Shown: one piece after another, positions 1-8,422 of the stretch
Numbering within the stretch: the first letter of the stretch is position 1
Layout: the number at the start of each line of letters is the position of its first letter
Assembly (NCBI GenBank): GCA_001800675.1
Contig: MGVW01000029.1
Span: 1 to 26,936, forward strand
Source of the DNA: Euryarchaeota archaeon RBG_13_57_23
GTDB lineage: Archaea > Thermoplasmatota > Thermoplasmata > UBA10834
Length of the DNA: 26,936 bases
Reading direction: 5' to 3'
Notes under the pieces: generated by a model
What the model was told of the DNA's origin: nothing
Databases searched by the model: none
Seen by the model: only the letters and a program-made list of their open reading frames with translations
Translations under genes and position numbers: made by a program

Positions 1-78
1 CCGTCGTCCGACGAGGTCTCCGCGGTTCTAGACCTCCTCAACGCACGCCAGACCGATTGTCTGGAAACTCTTTTATGA
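1..78 (+). CDS. possible C-terminal end of an upstream gene (partial)
   Basis: The first 25 codons read open in frame 1 and end at a TGA at 76-78. The early codons mostly end in G or C, like real genes in this window, and the peptide looks protein-like (it ends in LETLL). The stretch is too short to assign a family. The alternative is plain intergenic DNA, because a TATA-like box for the next gene overlaps the end of this frame. Confidence 0.35.
   Translation, partial: PSSDEVSAVLDLLNARQTDCLETLL
71..78 (+). promoter_or_regulatory. TATA-like box for the TPR gene
   Basis: TTTTATGA lies about 42-49 nt upstream of the TTG start at 120. This would give a leader of roughly 20 nt that includes the AGGTGA ribosome binding site at 108-113. 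Confidence 0.4.
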
Positions 79-119
79 AGTCAAGGGCATTAAGACGCCA
101 ATCGTCCAGGTGACCTACC

Positions 120-3100
120 TTGGGCCTTCTAGATACGTTGCTCAACAAGGAGAAGAAGCTGCTGGAGAGGACCAAGAAAGAACTGGCAAAGGCGAGTTCT
201 TTGGAAAAGAGCGGCAGCAGAGCTGAGGCGCTCGCCGAACTGGACAAGGCGAGCGCGACGCTCAAGGAGAACATGCTCTTCATCAACAAGATGAGACTCG
301 ACTTCTCCAAGGTCTTCTGCGACTTGGGCTCCAAGTACCTCAACTACGGCAGGTGGGAGAACGCTCAGGATTCCGCGAGAGTCTCCCTTCAGCTCGACCC
401 GAAGAACGCGGACGCCATGGGGGTCGAGGGCCGAGCCGCACTCAAGCTTGGAAACCAGGACCACGCACTCACGACTCTAAGGAACGCGGTCCAGACCTCT
501 CCGCAGTCCGAGGGGCTTCTGATCGCACTCGGTGAGGCGCAGGAGACCACGGGTGATCTTCCGTCCGCTCTCGACACGTATAGACGCGTGCTCACAATCA
601 ATCCTGATTCAATCAATACTATGGAAAGAATACTCGCGCACACGCCCAACGACATCGAACTCGTGAAACGCAAAGGAATCGCCCTCACAAAACTGCAGCG
701 CTACGACGATGCTGCGAAGACATTCGACGCGGGACTCCAAATCAACCCGAAGTACAAGGACCTCTGGATCGCGAAGGCCGCCGCTCTGAACTACCAGGGC
801 AAGTCGGAAGAGGCCGTGAGCGCTCTCAACTCCGCGCTGAAGATCGACCCGAACGACGCCTACTGCTTGGACAATATCGGGAGGATACAGCACAAGCTTG
901 GCAAGAACGAGCAGGCGCTTCGCAACTTCTCGAAGGCAGCCGACATAGCCCCTGGCAACAAAGTGATCTGGAACGAGCTGGGAGTTGTCCAGGAGGAGCT
1001 GGGCCAGCACGATGACGCGCTCGAATCGTTCGCGCGGGCTCTCGCGATCGATCCCAACGACATGGACGTAATGGCCAACAAGAAGAAGACTCTGGTGAAG
1101 GCCGGAAGACCGGACCAGGTGGTCTTGATCGCAGATAGGATCCTGACGATGAATCCGAAGGACCTGGAGACCATCATGGACAAGTCCAGGGCGTTGTTCG
1201 CACTCAACCGGTTCGAAGAGACGGTCACCTTCTCCGATGCCGCCTTGGGCATCGCTCCGAAATCCAAGGAGGCGATGAACCTCAAGAAGGGGGCACTCAT
1301 CAAGCTCGGACGGCACGTGGAAGTTGTCGTCCTGTGCGGCAAGATCCTCGATATCGACCCCAACGACGTCGTGGCCATGCACGATAAAGGGGTCGCCCAG
1401 ATGAAGTCAGGAAAACCCCAGGATGCTGTCAAGACCTTCGAGAAGGCGCTCAAGAGCACGCCGGAATCGCTCCCCATGCTCGAGAGCCTCAAGGAGGCGT
1501 ACAAGCTGCTCCAGAAGGACGACCTTGTCGTGCACACTTGTGACAGGATCATCGCGCTCGACTCGAAGAACAAGGCGTCCTATTTCGACAAGGCGGTCGC
1601 CTTGGACAGGCAAGAGAAGTTCGACGACGCGCTCTCCGCATACAGGCTGGCCCTCAAGAACGATCCCGCGAACCCGGACACATTCTTCAACGTGGCTTCG
1701 ATGCTCCTCCGGGTGGGAAAGCCGAAGGAGGCGATCGAGTACGCCGCCCAAGGCATAAGCTTCGCCCCATCCAGCAAAGCCCTATGGAGCATACGCGGAA
1801 AGGCGGCCTTCCATGCGGAAGACTACGAGGAAGCTGTGCTAGCGTACACGAAGACGGGCGAACTCGACCCAAGCGACAAAGAAGCTCCCACAAGATTGGG
1901 ACGCGCGCTTGTCGAGCTGAAGCGATACGAGGAAGGTCTGATGGCCTTTGAAAGGGCGCTCAAACTCGACCAGAAGGATGCCGACCTGTGGTTCCAACGC
2001 GCCGTAGCCTTGGAATGGCTTGACAGGGACGCGGACGCCCTTGCCTCAGTTCGAGAATCAATCCGGCTGAACCAGTCCATCCCAGAGTTCAGAATCAAGG
2101 AGGGGTCGTTGCTCGTGAAGATGGGCAAGCAGGACGAAGCCCTGCGTGCGTACGACGAAGCCCTCAGGATCTCCCCTCGGAACTTGCCCGTGCTGGTCGC
2201 CAAGAAGGAATTGTTGAAGTCGCTCAAGAGGAACGAGGACATCATTGTGGTGTGTAACGAGATCCTCGCACTCTCTCCAAAGGATCGGGAGGCGCTCATC
2301 GACAGAGGAAGCGCATCCCTGTTTCTCAAGAGGCCGACGGAAGCGCTCCATTCCTTCAACAAGGCCCTCGAACACAACCGGGACGACCTCGACACGCTCG
2401 ATCTGAAGAAGATGGCCTTGATCCAGATGGACGACAGCGAGAGCGTCATAACAGTCACCGACCACATTCTCAAACTCAGCCCAAAGAACAAGAGCGCACT
2501 CGCGGACCGCGCGGCCGCACTTGACAAGTTGGGCAAAGGCGCAGAGGCCCTGAAGAGCTACGAGAGCGCCCTCGCGCTCGATCCGAAGGACCTCTTCCTT
2601 TGGAACAGGAAGGGGCTGTTGCTTCTGGGAGCGGACAACCCCGCCCAAGCCGCGGAGTCCTTTGAGCACGCGCTCAAGCTTGATTCCAACCAGCCCTTCG
2701 TCCTGAACAACAGAGGGAAGGCGTATCTGGAGCTGAGGCGGCTCGACGAATCCCTTGCTGACTTCAAGCGCGCCATCAAGATCCTTCCCAACGTCGCCGA
2801 GTTCCACATGAACGAAGGGCGAGCGCTCGCCAGCCTCGGACGGTTCGAGGACAGCATCGGCTCGTTCAACGAGGCGAGGAGACAGGCGCCTAAGGATGTC
2901 GCCATCCTGAAGTACATGGGCATGGCGCTGCTGAAGCTGAACAGAACCTCCGAAGCACTCAGCGCTTTCGAGGAAGCCATCAGACTCGGATCAAACGACA
3001 AGGACCTGTGGAAGAGCAGGGCCAAGGCGTTCGAGGCGACCGGCAACAAGGAAGAGGCCGTCAGGTCGTACATGAAGGCGCTTGAGGTCGACGCAGGAGA

Positions 3101-4565
3101 CCAAGCCGCTTGGTACAGGTTGGGCCTGCTTCACCTGGAGATGGGGAAGTTCATCGACGCGAACTCTTGCTTTGACAAAGCCCTTGACATAGACAGTTCC
3201 AGCCCCAAGATATGGATGAGCAAGGGCTACACGATGGAGAAGCAGGACCTCTTCGAGGAGGCTGTGAGCTCCTACGACCGCGCGATCGGGCTCGACTCGA
3301 ACGACAAGGAGGCCTGGAAGAGCAAAGGCCTAGTGCTCATGAGGCTAGGCAGGCCAGAACAGGCCCTCAGGAGCTTCGAACACGCCCTGAGCATCGACCC
3401 GTACTTCGAGGCCGCGACCGAGGGCAGGAAGCAGGCCGAGGTGGAGATCCGCAGGAACAGAATCGAGGACTACTCGAGGGCGGTGCTGGAGTTCGAATAC
3501 ACTCACGGCCGACCGGTCAGCAAGGAGGAGGCGTTCAAGGTCTGTGGAATCCCCTACGTGTTTCTCGGGGATGTGATGGAGTTCCTCAGCGGGAAGGAAC
3601 CGATCAGCCTCACCGGCATGACCAAGGAGGACTTCGACAGGTACGAGCGCGTCTCCAGAGAGGTCCTCGTGAACACCATGGAGAAGCGCGACCTCGCGGA
3701 ACACGGACTAAGGCTGTGCGACATCACGATCAGCTTTCCCGACCTGAGGATTGCGAGCGCGAAGAAGATACTGAGCTACATACAATCGGTCGAAGAACAC
3801 CAGTTCGGGACGAAGACGACCGACCCCCAGACGGAGGCCCTGCTGAGGCAGGCGCTCGAGCTTCCGAACGACCAGAAGGACGTGCTCGGGCTGATCAGGA
3901 ACCTCGGCATCGGACCATACTGGGCGAGACAGCTTGTCACGATCCTTCAGACATTCCAGGGAGCCGGGTTCGAAAGCCAAGCAGTGGCTGTCAGGTCCAT
4001 CGTCAGCCAAGGGTACGGACAGTACTCGCCCTTCGAGGAGCGCGGGCCCAGGAGAGGCAGGCAGGAGCCCGAACGCGAACGCGTCCGAGAAAGACCCGAG
4101 GAACGACACCGAGAACCTCCTCCTCAGAGGAGGCATAAGGAGGAAGAGCCCGAAGAAGAAGAGGAGGAACCGAAACCGAGGAGATACAGCAAGGAGGTCG
4201 AAGCGCTCAGGGAGCGTCCGGACAGGCGCGAGAGGGAGAAGCCCAAGCGAGAGAAGGAGCAGGAGCCCAAGGAAGAGGCTCCGTCCGACCTGGTCGGCAG
4301 AAGATGTCTGTTCCACGGCGGGATCGCGGTGACACGGTGCCTGAAGTGCAAGGCGATACTGTGCAGGGAATGTATCCGAGGATCCGACCGATGCCCCCGA
4401 TGCAACAGCCCGCTCAAGGTTGTCGAGGAGACGCGCGAGAGAAAGCGTCCGCGCGAAGAAGAACGGGAAGAAGAGGAGGAGGTCCGTCCTAGACGCCGGG
4501 AGAGGGAGGAGCCGAAGTCGTCCAAGAAGAAGAAGGAGGAAGAGGACGACCTATCTAGGCTCTGA
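120..4565 (+). CDS. giant TPR-repeat protein with C-terminal B-box-like zinc module
   Basis: A 1481-residue protein starting at TTG, chosen because AGGTGA sits 6 nt upstream. About 30 tandem 34-residue TPR units run from roughly residue 60 to 1105, with repeated A-x-x-x-Y/F-x-x-A-L and L-D-P-x-x/N signatures. TPR solenoids bind protein partners. Residues 1120-1290 form a separate helical region that I do not recognise. A long Arg/Glu-rich low-complexity stretch follows (about 1305-1395), then a compact metal-binding module at 1396-1428 with C-x2-H, C-x2-C, C-x2-C and C-x2-C pairs, as in B-box-like fingers. The last 45 residues are again highly charged. There is no signal peptide or membrane segment, so it is probably cytosolic. 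A scaffold role is inferred from architecture only. The next gene is convergent, so this looks monocistronic. Confidence 0.9.
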   Translation: MGLLDTLLNKEKKLLERTKKELAKASSLEKSGSRAEALAELDKASATLKENMLFINKMRLDFSKVFCDLGSKYLNYGRWENAQDSARVSLQLDPKNADAMGVEGRAALKLGNQDHALTTLRNAVQTSPQSEGLLIALGEAQETTGDLPSALDTYRRVLTINPDSINTMERILAHTPNDIELVKRKGIALTKLQRYDDAAKTFDAGLQINPKYKDLWIAKAAALNYQGKSEEAVSALNSALKIDPNDAYCLDNIGRIQHKLGKNEQALRNFSKAADIAPGNKVIWNELGVVQEELGQHDDALESFARALAIDPNDMDVMANKKKTLVKAGRPDQVVLIADRILTMNPKDLETIMDKSRALFALNRFEETVTFSDAALGIAPKSKEAMNLKKGALIKLGRHVEVVVLCGKILDIDPNDVVAMHDKGVAQMKSGKPQDAVKTFEKALKSTPESLPMLESLKEAYKLLQKDDLVVHTCDRIIALDSKNKASYFDKAVALDRQEKFDDALSAYRLALKNDPANPDTFFNVASMLLRVGKPKEAIEYAAQGISFAPSSKALWSIRGKAAFHAEDYEEAVLAYTKTGELDPSDKEAPTRLGRALVELKRYEEGLMAFERALKLDQKDADLWFQRAVALEWLDRDADALASVRESIRLNQSIPEFRIKEGSLLVKMGKQDEALRAYDEALRISPRNLPVLVAKKELLKSLKRNEDIIVVCNEILALSPKDREALIDRGSASLFLKRPTEALHSFNKALEHNRDDLDTLDLKKMALIQMDDSESVITVTDHILKLSPKNKSALADRAAALDKLGKGAEALKSYESALALDPKDLFLWNRKGLLLLGADNPAQAAESFEHALKLDSNQPFVLNNRGKAYLELRRLDESLADFKRAIKILPNVAEFHMNEGRALASLGRFEDSIGSFNEARRQAPKDVAILKYMGMALLKLNRTSEALSAFEEAIRLGSNDKDLWKSRAKAFEATGNKEEAVRSYMKALEVDAGDQAAWYRLGLLHLEMGKFIDANSCFDKALDIDSSSPKIWMSKGYTMEKQDLFEEAVSSYDRAIGLDSNDKEAWKSKGLVLMRLGRPEQALRSFEHALSIDPYFEAATEGRKQAEVEIRRNRIEDYSRAVLEFEYTHGRPVSKEEAFKVCGIPYVFLGDVMEFLSGKEPISLTGMTKEDFDRYERVSREVLVNTMEKRDLAEHGLRLCDITISFPDLRIASAKKILSYIQSVEEHQFGTKTTDPQTEALLRQALELPNDQKDVLGLIRNLGIGPYWARQLVTILQTFQGAGFESQAVAVRSIVSQGYGQYSPFEERGPRRGRQEPERERVRERPEERHREPPPQRRHKEEEPEEEEEEPKPRRYSKEVEALRERPDRREREKPKREKEQEPKEEAPSDLVGRRCLFHGGIAVTRCLKCKAILCRECIRGSDRCPRCNSPLKVVEETRERKRPREEEREEEEEVRPRRREREEPKSSKKKKEEEDDLSRL

Positions 4566-4701
4566 GATCGCCTCGACCGCATCATCGGTCCTCGCTGCGG
4601 TCCTATACAAGTACGAGACCACAGGGAAGACCGCGGAGGAGTTCGGAAATCTGTCTTTATCCAACCCGTGGGCACCCCTCGCATATCGCTGAAAGTCCAA
4701 T
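4566..4701. other. intergenic stretch between convergent genes
   Basis: These 136 nt separate the convergent TPR and flavodoxin genes. A plus-strand frame stays open through most of it up to a TGA near 4690 with GC-ending codons, but it has no start or ribosome binding site of its own here and continues from an out-of-frame reading of the TPR tail. I see no clear terminator or RNA. Confidence 0.4.
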
Positions 4702-5178
4702 CTATCCGTGGAGCTGCTTGGTCAGCTTTGCTACCCTCTTGCCATAGCGGATGCAGTTCTTCTCAGCGCGCGCGTTGGGCTCCTCGATTGAGACCGGACC
4801 GTAGTGGTCACCCGAAGAATCGCCACAGACGACCATGCCGTGGATCAGAAGGCTCTGCAGGATGGATAGAACCGTGGTCTCGTTGCCACCGCCGACGTTC
4901 GCACTCGACGAGAACGCGCCGCCCACCTTGTCCTGGAGCTTGCCGTGGTATTTGATGCTCTTGTCCAGAAGGTCCTTCACCTGAGCTGCCGGTCCACCGT
5001 AGTAGGTCGGCGAGCCGACGATGATCCCATCGTAGTCCTTGAGATCGTCGACCCGCACATCCTTCACTTCTTTCGTGTCGACCTCGACATCCTCCTCCAT
5101 GACACCCTTCTGGATCAGGTAGGCCATCTTCTTCGTGTTTCCCGAGCGAGAGTAGTAGCATATCAGAATCTTCGCCAC
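4702..5178 (-). CDS. flavodoxin / WrbA-like FMN-binding protein
   Basis: A single-domain flavodoxin-fold protein of about 158 residues. The FMN phosphate-binding loop SRSGNTKK is near the N-terminus, followed by the DYDGIIVGSPTYYGG segment and a GGAFSSSANVGGG loop, as in NAD(P)H:quinone oxidoreductase/WrbA-type flavodoxins. These carry electrons or reduce quinones in the cytosol; the partner is not evident here. I chose GTG at 5178 because the AAGGGGTG ribosome binding site (5185-5192) is 6 nt upstream. A GTG at 5187 is in frame but overlaps that site and would add three residues. A TATA-like box at 5219-5226 fits a short leader. The gene ends in TAG and converges on the TPR gene. Confidence 0.88.
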   Translation of the reverse strand: MAKILICYYSRSGNTKKMAYLIQKGVMEEDVEVDTKEVKDVRVDDLKDYDGIIVGSPTYYGGPAAQVKDLLDKSIKYHGKLQDKVGGAFSSSANVGGGNETTVLSILQSLLIHGMVVCGDSSGDHYGPVSIEEPNARAEKNCIRYGKRVAKLTKQLHG

Positions 5179-5218
5179 TTTACGCACCCCTTAGGTTGAT
5201 GCGGAATGACCGCGGCCA

Positions 5219-5226
5219 TTCATAAG
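5219..5226 (-). promoter_or_regulatory. TATA-like box for the flavodoxin gene
   Basis: CTTATGAA on the minus strand predicts a transcript start near 5198, about 20 nt before the GTG at 5178. Confidence 0.45.
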
Positions 5227-5262
5227 CAATGCGCCTCACGATGCGTATTGATGCGGAACACT

Positions 5263-5451
5263 TCAATTCAGCATCGCGAGCCAAGTCCCCAGATAGATGA
5301 GGATGTAGACTAGGAAGACGACACCGAGCACAGCCAGGATCTTCAACAGAAGATCAGGAGTGACGACCAGACGTGATGATGGATTGGCTGGCACTGGCTT
5401 ACTGTCCAAGCTCTCCGCATGCTCGGTGCTCCCCGCATCCGCCTCTGTCAT
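5263..5451 (-). CDS. small single-span membrane protein, function unknown
   Basis: About 62 residues. A polar, Ser/Pro/Glu-rich N-terminal half of roughly 35 residues is followed by one hydrophobic helix (LLLKILAVLGVVFLVYILIY) and a very short tail. It is probably a tail-anchored or type II membrane protein. I place the start at the ATG at 5451, because a TATA-like box (5474-5481) lies 23-30 nt upstream, the spacing of a leaderless transcript. An ATG at 5475 is in frame but overlaps the box. The gene ends in TGA and lies 84 nt upstream of the flavodoxin on the same strand. No family recognised; it could be an energy-coupling accessory subunit, but nothing in the sequence shows this. Confidence 0.6.
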   Translation of the reverse strand: MTEADAGSTEHAESLDSKPVPANPSSRLVVTPDLLLKILAVLGVVFLVYILIYLGTWLAMLN

Positions 5452-5473
5452 CGTCACTCTATTCGACGGCCCC

Positions 5474-5481
5474 ATATTTAG
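5474..5481 (-). promoter_or_regulatory. TATA-like box for the small membrane protein
   Basis: CTAAATAT on the minus strand, 23-30 nt before the ATG at 5451, which fits leaderless transcription. Confidence 0.5.
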
Positions 5482-5555
5482 AGACTCCCGGCATCTCTCT
5501 CCAAGCGCCGCGCGCGCACGAGGGACCCGCGAGAAACCTTGAAGAGCAGGTAGGG

Positions 5556-5563
5556 CTTATCAT
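5556..5563 (+). promoter_or_regulatory. TATA-like box for the zinc-ribbon gene
   Basis: CTTATCAT lies 20-27 nt upstream of the ATG at 5583. This spacing fits a leaderless transcript and supports that start over upstream in-frame ATGs. Confidence 0.5.
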
Positions 5564-5582
5564 TGACCGGAGTATCGGCCAG

Positions 5583-6068
5583 ATGCGAGTATGCAACAGA
5601 TGCAGGAAAGAGACTGAGCGGATGTTCTGTCCGTCATGCCATGTGCTCACCTATCCTCCAAGGGCGGCCGGAAGCGCGCCGATATCGGCCGCCGGCGAAT
5701 TCTTCGATACCACGATTTGGCAGGGGCCCAATAGGTCGCGCGGGATCGAGGTGGCTCAGAACGAGCGTGACAAGTACTTCTCGAAAAAGCAAGACCTTGT
5801 CGTCCTTCACATCGAAGGCAGAAGGACTGTTGCTACGCTCGGATCACAGTTCTGGAAGAAACCTGCGGTCATCAAGAAGGCCGTGGACGATGCAGGGAGA
5901 GACCAACTAGTCAAGTTCTTTGAGAAACATCACCTTCTGCCGCCGGCCCAGTCGATCAAGGAGAAGGGTATCGTTGATACCGTCGTGTTCGAGGTCGTCG
6001 TGCCCTGTGAGGAGTTCAAGATCGTGGTGACCGAGCGCAAAGGGTCAGGCGCCGAGGAAGATACTTAG
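5583..6068 (+). CDS. zinc-ribbon protein of unknown function
   Basis: A 161-residue protein. An N-terminal zinc ribbon has Cys at 4, 7, 16 and 19 (C-x2-C, eight residues, C-x2-C). A flexible Pro/Ala linker (about 22-38) leads to an alpha/beta domain with the segment DLVVLHIEGRRTVATLGSQF and a late beta-rich stretch around VDTVVFEVVVP. I do not recognise the C-terminal domain. The frame is open for 70 codons upstream, but a TATA-like box 20-27 nt before ATG 5583 argues for starting there, and the ribbon then sits at the very N-terminus. It is divergent from the small membrane protein. Its TAG stop overlaps the convergent kbl stop by 4 nt. Nucleic-acid or protein binding would be typical of such ribbons, but this is inference. 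Confidence 0.75.
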   Translation: MRVCNRCRKETERMFCPSCHVLTYPPRAAGSAPISAAGEFFDTTIWQGPNRSRGIEVAQNERDKYFSKKQDLVVLHIEGRRTVATLGSQFWKKPAVIKKAVDDAGRDQLVKFFEKHHLLPPAQSIKEKGIVDTVVFEVVVPCEEFKIVVTERKGSGAEEDT

Positions 6069-7264
6069 ATCAACCGCAATTCTTCCCCGATCTTCTCAAA
6101 CGCGCTCAGGGCCTCGTCGATGTCCCCTCTCGTGAGGGCGGCGTTCATGATGGTCCGAATTCTGGCCTTGTCCTTTGCAACCATTGGGAACACAATAGGC
6201 AGTGCGAACACGCCCATCTCGAAGAGTCTTGAGCTGAATCTCTTGGCGGCGCTGGTCTCGCCCATCATGACCGGAATGATCGGGGTCTCGCTCTTGCCGG
6301 TGTCGAATCCAAGATCGCGTATGCCCTTCCTGAAATAGTTCGTGTTCTCCCACAGATTCCGAACGTGCTGAGGCTCTGTCTCGAGGACATCTATGGCTGC
6401 GGTACAAGCTGCTGCGACCGCGGGCGGATGAGACCCGCTCAATAGCCAGGTCCTCGATTTGTTGTAGGCGAAGTTCACGAGGTCACGGCTGCCCGAAACG
6501 TGCCCACCAACAACTCCGAATGCCTTTGAGAAAGTGCCCATCTCGACCTGGACCCTATCCCTCTTGAGCCCGAAGTGATGGACTATTCCTCTTCCGCCCG
6601 CACCGAGGACGCCCTCCCCGTGAGCGTCGTCGACATAGATCATCGCGCCATGCGCATGTGCCAGGTCTGCAATGTCCTTCAGCGGGGCCACATCACCGTC
6701 CATGCTGAACACGCCGTCGGTTATCACAAGCATTCGTCTGTAGGCGGGTGAGTGTTCCTCCGCCTTCTCAAGGACAGGCTTCAGGTCCGCTGGGTCGCAA
6801 TGCTTGTACACTGCGCGGTCGGCCTTCGAGAGCCGCACGCCGTCGATGATGCTCCCGTGGTTGAGCTCGTCACTGATTATTATGTCGCCAGCATCTGCGA
6901 GCTGCGGGATCAATCCGGCATTTGCAGCAAAGCCGGTCTGATACACGAGCGAAGCCTCGGCCCCCTTGAACATCGCAAGACGCCTCTCGAGGTTCATGTG
7001 GATGTCCATATTGCCCGCGATTGGACGGACCGAGCCCGAGCCGGCTCCGTGCGTCTTGACTGCATCGATGGCCGCCTGCTTGACTTTCGGGTGATTGCTC
7101 AGGCTGAGATAGTTGTTCGAACAGAGCATGAGCACGCGTTTGCCGTCGACCACGCATCTCGGCGTGCTCGGTCCCTCGAGCTCCCTCAGCTTCCAGTCCA
7201 GCTCGTTGTTGACGAGCTGTTCGTACTCGGAACGCAGAAAACCAACCGGGTCTCTTGTGGCCAT
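6065..7264 (-). CDS. kbl: glycine C-acetyltransferase (2-amino-3-ketobutyrate CoA ligase)
   Basis: A 399-residue PLP enzyme of the alpha-oxoamine synthase family, which is close to the usual length. It cleaves 2-amino-3-ketobutyrate with CoA into glycine and acetyl-CoA in the cytosol. Visible hallmarks are NNYLSLSNHP (50-59), the glycine-rich GAGSGSVRPIAG segment (73-84), DELNHGS (132-138), VDDAHGEG (211-218) and the PLP lysine K247 in TFSKAFG. Sequence alone cannot separate Kbl from BioF-like or other oxoamine synthases; the adjacent tdh makes Kbl the best call. The start ATG is 4 nt after the tdh stop, and the GGTGA formed at the tdh stop codon acts as its ribosome binding site, so the two are translationally linked. 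Confidence 0.93.
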   Translation of the reverse strand: MATRDPVGFLRSEYEQLVNNELDWKLRELEGPSTPRCVVDGKRVLMLCSNNYLSLSNHPKVKQAAIDAVKTHGAGSGSVRPIAGNMDIHMNLERRLAMFKGAEASLVYQTGFAANAGLIPQLADAGDIIISDELNHGSIIDGVRLSKADRAVYKHCDPADLKPVLEKAEEHSPAYRRMLVITDGVFSMDGDVAPLKDIADLAHAHGAMIYVDDAHGEGVLGAGGRGIVHHFGLKRDRVQVEMGTFSKAFGVVGGHVSGSRDLVNFAYNKSRTWLLSGSHPPAVAAACTAAIDVLETEPQHVRNLWENTNYFRKGIRDLGFDTGKSETPIIPVMMGETSAAKRFSSRLFEMGVFALPIVFPMVAKDKARIRTIMNAALTRGDIDEALSAFEKIGEELRLI

Positions 7265-7268
7265 TTCG

Positions 7269-8336
7269 TCACCACTCGGGCTTCAAGGAAACCTTAGCCG
7301 CCGCCTTGCTGCGGATCAGGTGCATTCCCTCCTCGATGTCCCTGATAGGTAACGTGTGCGTGATTATAGATGATATCTTAGACCTGAACGAGGGCTTCTT
7401 GAGGAGTGCGTACATCTGATCCCAGGTCTCGAACATCCTCCGGCCCGTGATGCCGTGGACGGTGGCGGATTTGAATGTGATGGCGTTGTTGACATCGACA
7501 GTAACGGGATCGTTGTACAGGCCCAGGATCGACACCCTTCCGCCAGGAGTGAGCATATCGAACACTTGCCTGAGTGCAGGCGCTGCTCCCGACATCTCAA
7601 GGCAGACGTCCGCCCCGTTCCCTTGCGTCGCCTCGCGGACCGCCTTAACGAGCGCTCCGTTCCCCATGCCCGCGTCGAGCACAAGGTCGGCGCCCATCTT
7701 CTTAGCGAGCGCGGATCTGACCTTCTCGGAACCCAGCTCGCTGACGATGACCTTCTTCGCGCCCAGCTCCTTCAGGAGGGCCACGGCCATCAGGCCAATA
7801 GGGCCAGCTCCTGCCACGACCACATTCCCGCCCTTGATGTCGTCTATGTAGTCCGCGGGCAGGACCGTGAAGGTCGCGTTGCCCAGAGGCTCGAGGAGCG
7901 AGCCGAGGTCCGGCTTGATGTACGACGGAAGCTTCATCGCGTTCCGTTGGGGTATCTTGACAAACTCGGCGAAAACGCCGTCCGTGTCCACTCCGAGGAT
8001 CCTCATGTCCCTGCAGATGTGCATCCTGCCGGTCTTGCACTGATAGCATGTGCCGTCAACGATGTGGGTCTCGGCAGAGACCAGGTCCCCGACCGCGACC
8101 TTCTTGACTCCCTTTCCGACCGCGACTACCTCGCCGCTGAGCTCATGCCCGAAAATGATGGGAAGTCGCTTCACCCTCTTCTGGGCCCAGTGGTTCCAGT
8201 CCCAGATGTGGACATCGGTTCCGCATATCGAGGTCCTCAGGGTCTGGACGAGCACCTCGCCGTCGCCCACACTCGGCTTCTTCACGTCTTCTATGCGTGC
8301 GCCCGGCTCCCTGCAACACTTGACAACTGCGTACAT
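7269..8336 (-). CDS. tdh: L-threonine 3-dehydrogenase
   Basis: A 355-residue zinc-dependent medium-chain dehydrogenase that oxidises L-threonine to 2-amino-3-ketobutyrate with NAD+. Catalytic zinc ligands are C38 and the H63-E64 pair in IFGHE. The Rossmann motif is GAGPIG. The sequence GVDTDGVFAEF is typical of threonine dehydrogenases. In the structural zinc lobe, Cys is present at 97, 100 and 108, but the first expected ligand is Asp94. I start at ATG 8336, since the family begins near this MYAVVK and a TATA-like box at 8385-8392 puts transcription after the upstream TTG at 8375. The following gene is kbl, so the pair forms a complete threonine-to-glycine operon. Confidence 0.94.
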   Translation of the reverse strand: MYAVVKCCREPGARIEDVKKPSVGDGEVLVQTLRTSICGTDVHIWDWNHWAQKRVKRLPIIFGHELSGEVVAVGKGVKKVAVGDLVSAETHIVDGTCYQCKTGRMHICRDMRILGVDTDGVFAEFVKIPQRNAMKLPSYIKPDLGSLLEPLGNATFTVLPADYIDDIKGGNVVVAGAGPIGLMAVALLKELGAKKVIVSELGSEKVRSALAKKMGADLVLDAGMGNGALVKAVREATQGNGADVCLEMSGAAPALRQVFDMLTPGGRVSILGLYNDPVTVDVNNAITFKSATVHGITGRRMFETWDQMYALLKKPSFRSKISSIITHTLPIRDIEEGMHLIRSKAAAKVSLKPEW

Positions 8337-8384
8337 GGAATGAGCGGAACTCCCGTAAGTTGGGAGGTGAGACAAAGTTCGGAG

Positions 8385-8392
8385 TTCTTAAG
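8385..8392 (-). promoter_or_regulatory. TATA-like box for the tdh-kbl operon
   Basis: CTTAAGAA on the minus strand. The predicted transcript start near 8363 gives a leader of about 27 nt to the ATG at 8336. Confidence 0.45.
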
Positions 8393-8422
8393 CGATTAGG
8401 CCCTACAACAATGCTAAGGTGC

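Noticed and set aside
609..1573. Long antisense open frames opposite the TPR gene
   Set aside because: They mirror the codon bias of the GC-rich TPR repeats, have no ribosome binding sites, and encode no recognisable domain.
4420..4692. A plus-strand frame overlapping the TPR tail and running into the intergenic region, with a coding-like end
   Set aside because: Its first half is an Arg-rich shadow of the charged TPR tail and it has no start or ribosome binding site past 4565. A frameshifted alternative C-terminus is possible, but nothing supports it.
7455..8399. A 314-codon plus-strand frame opposite tdh
   Set aside because: It is the complement of a clearly conserved dehydrogenase; its composition (Arg/His/Asp-rich) is that of an antisense shadow.
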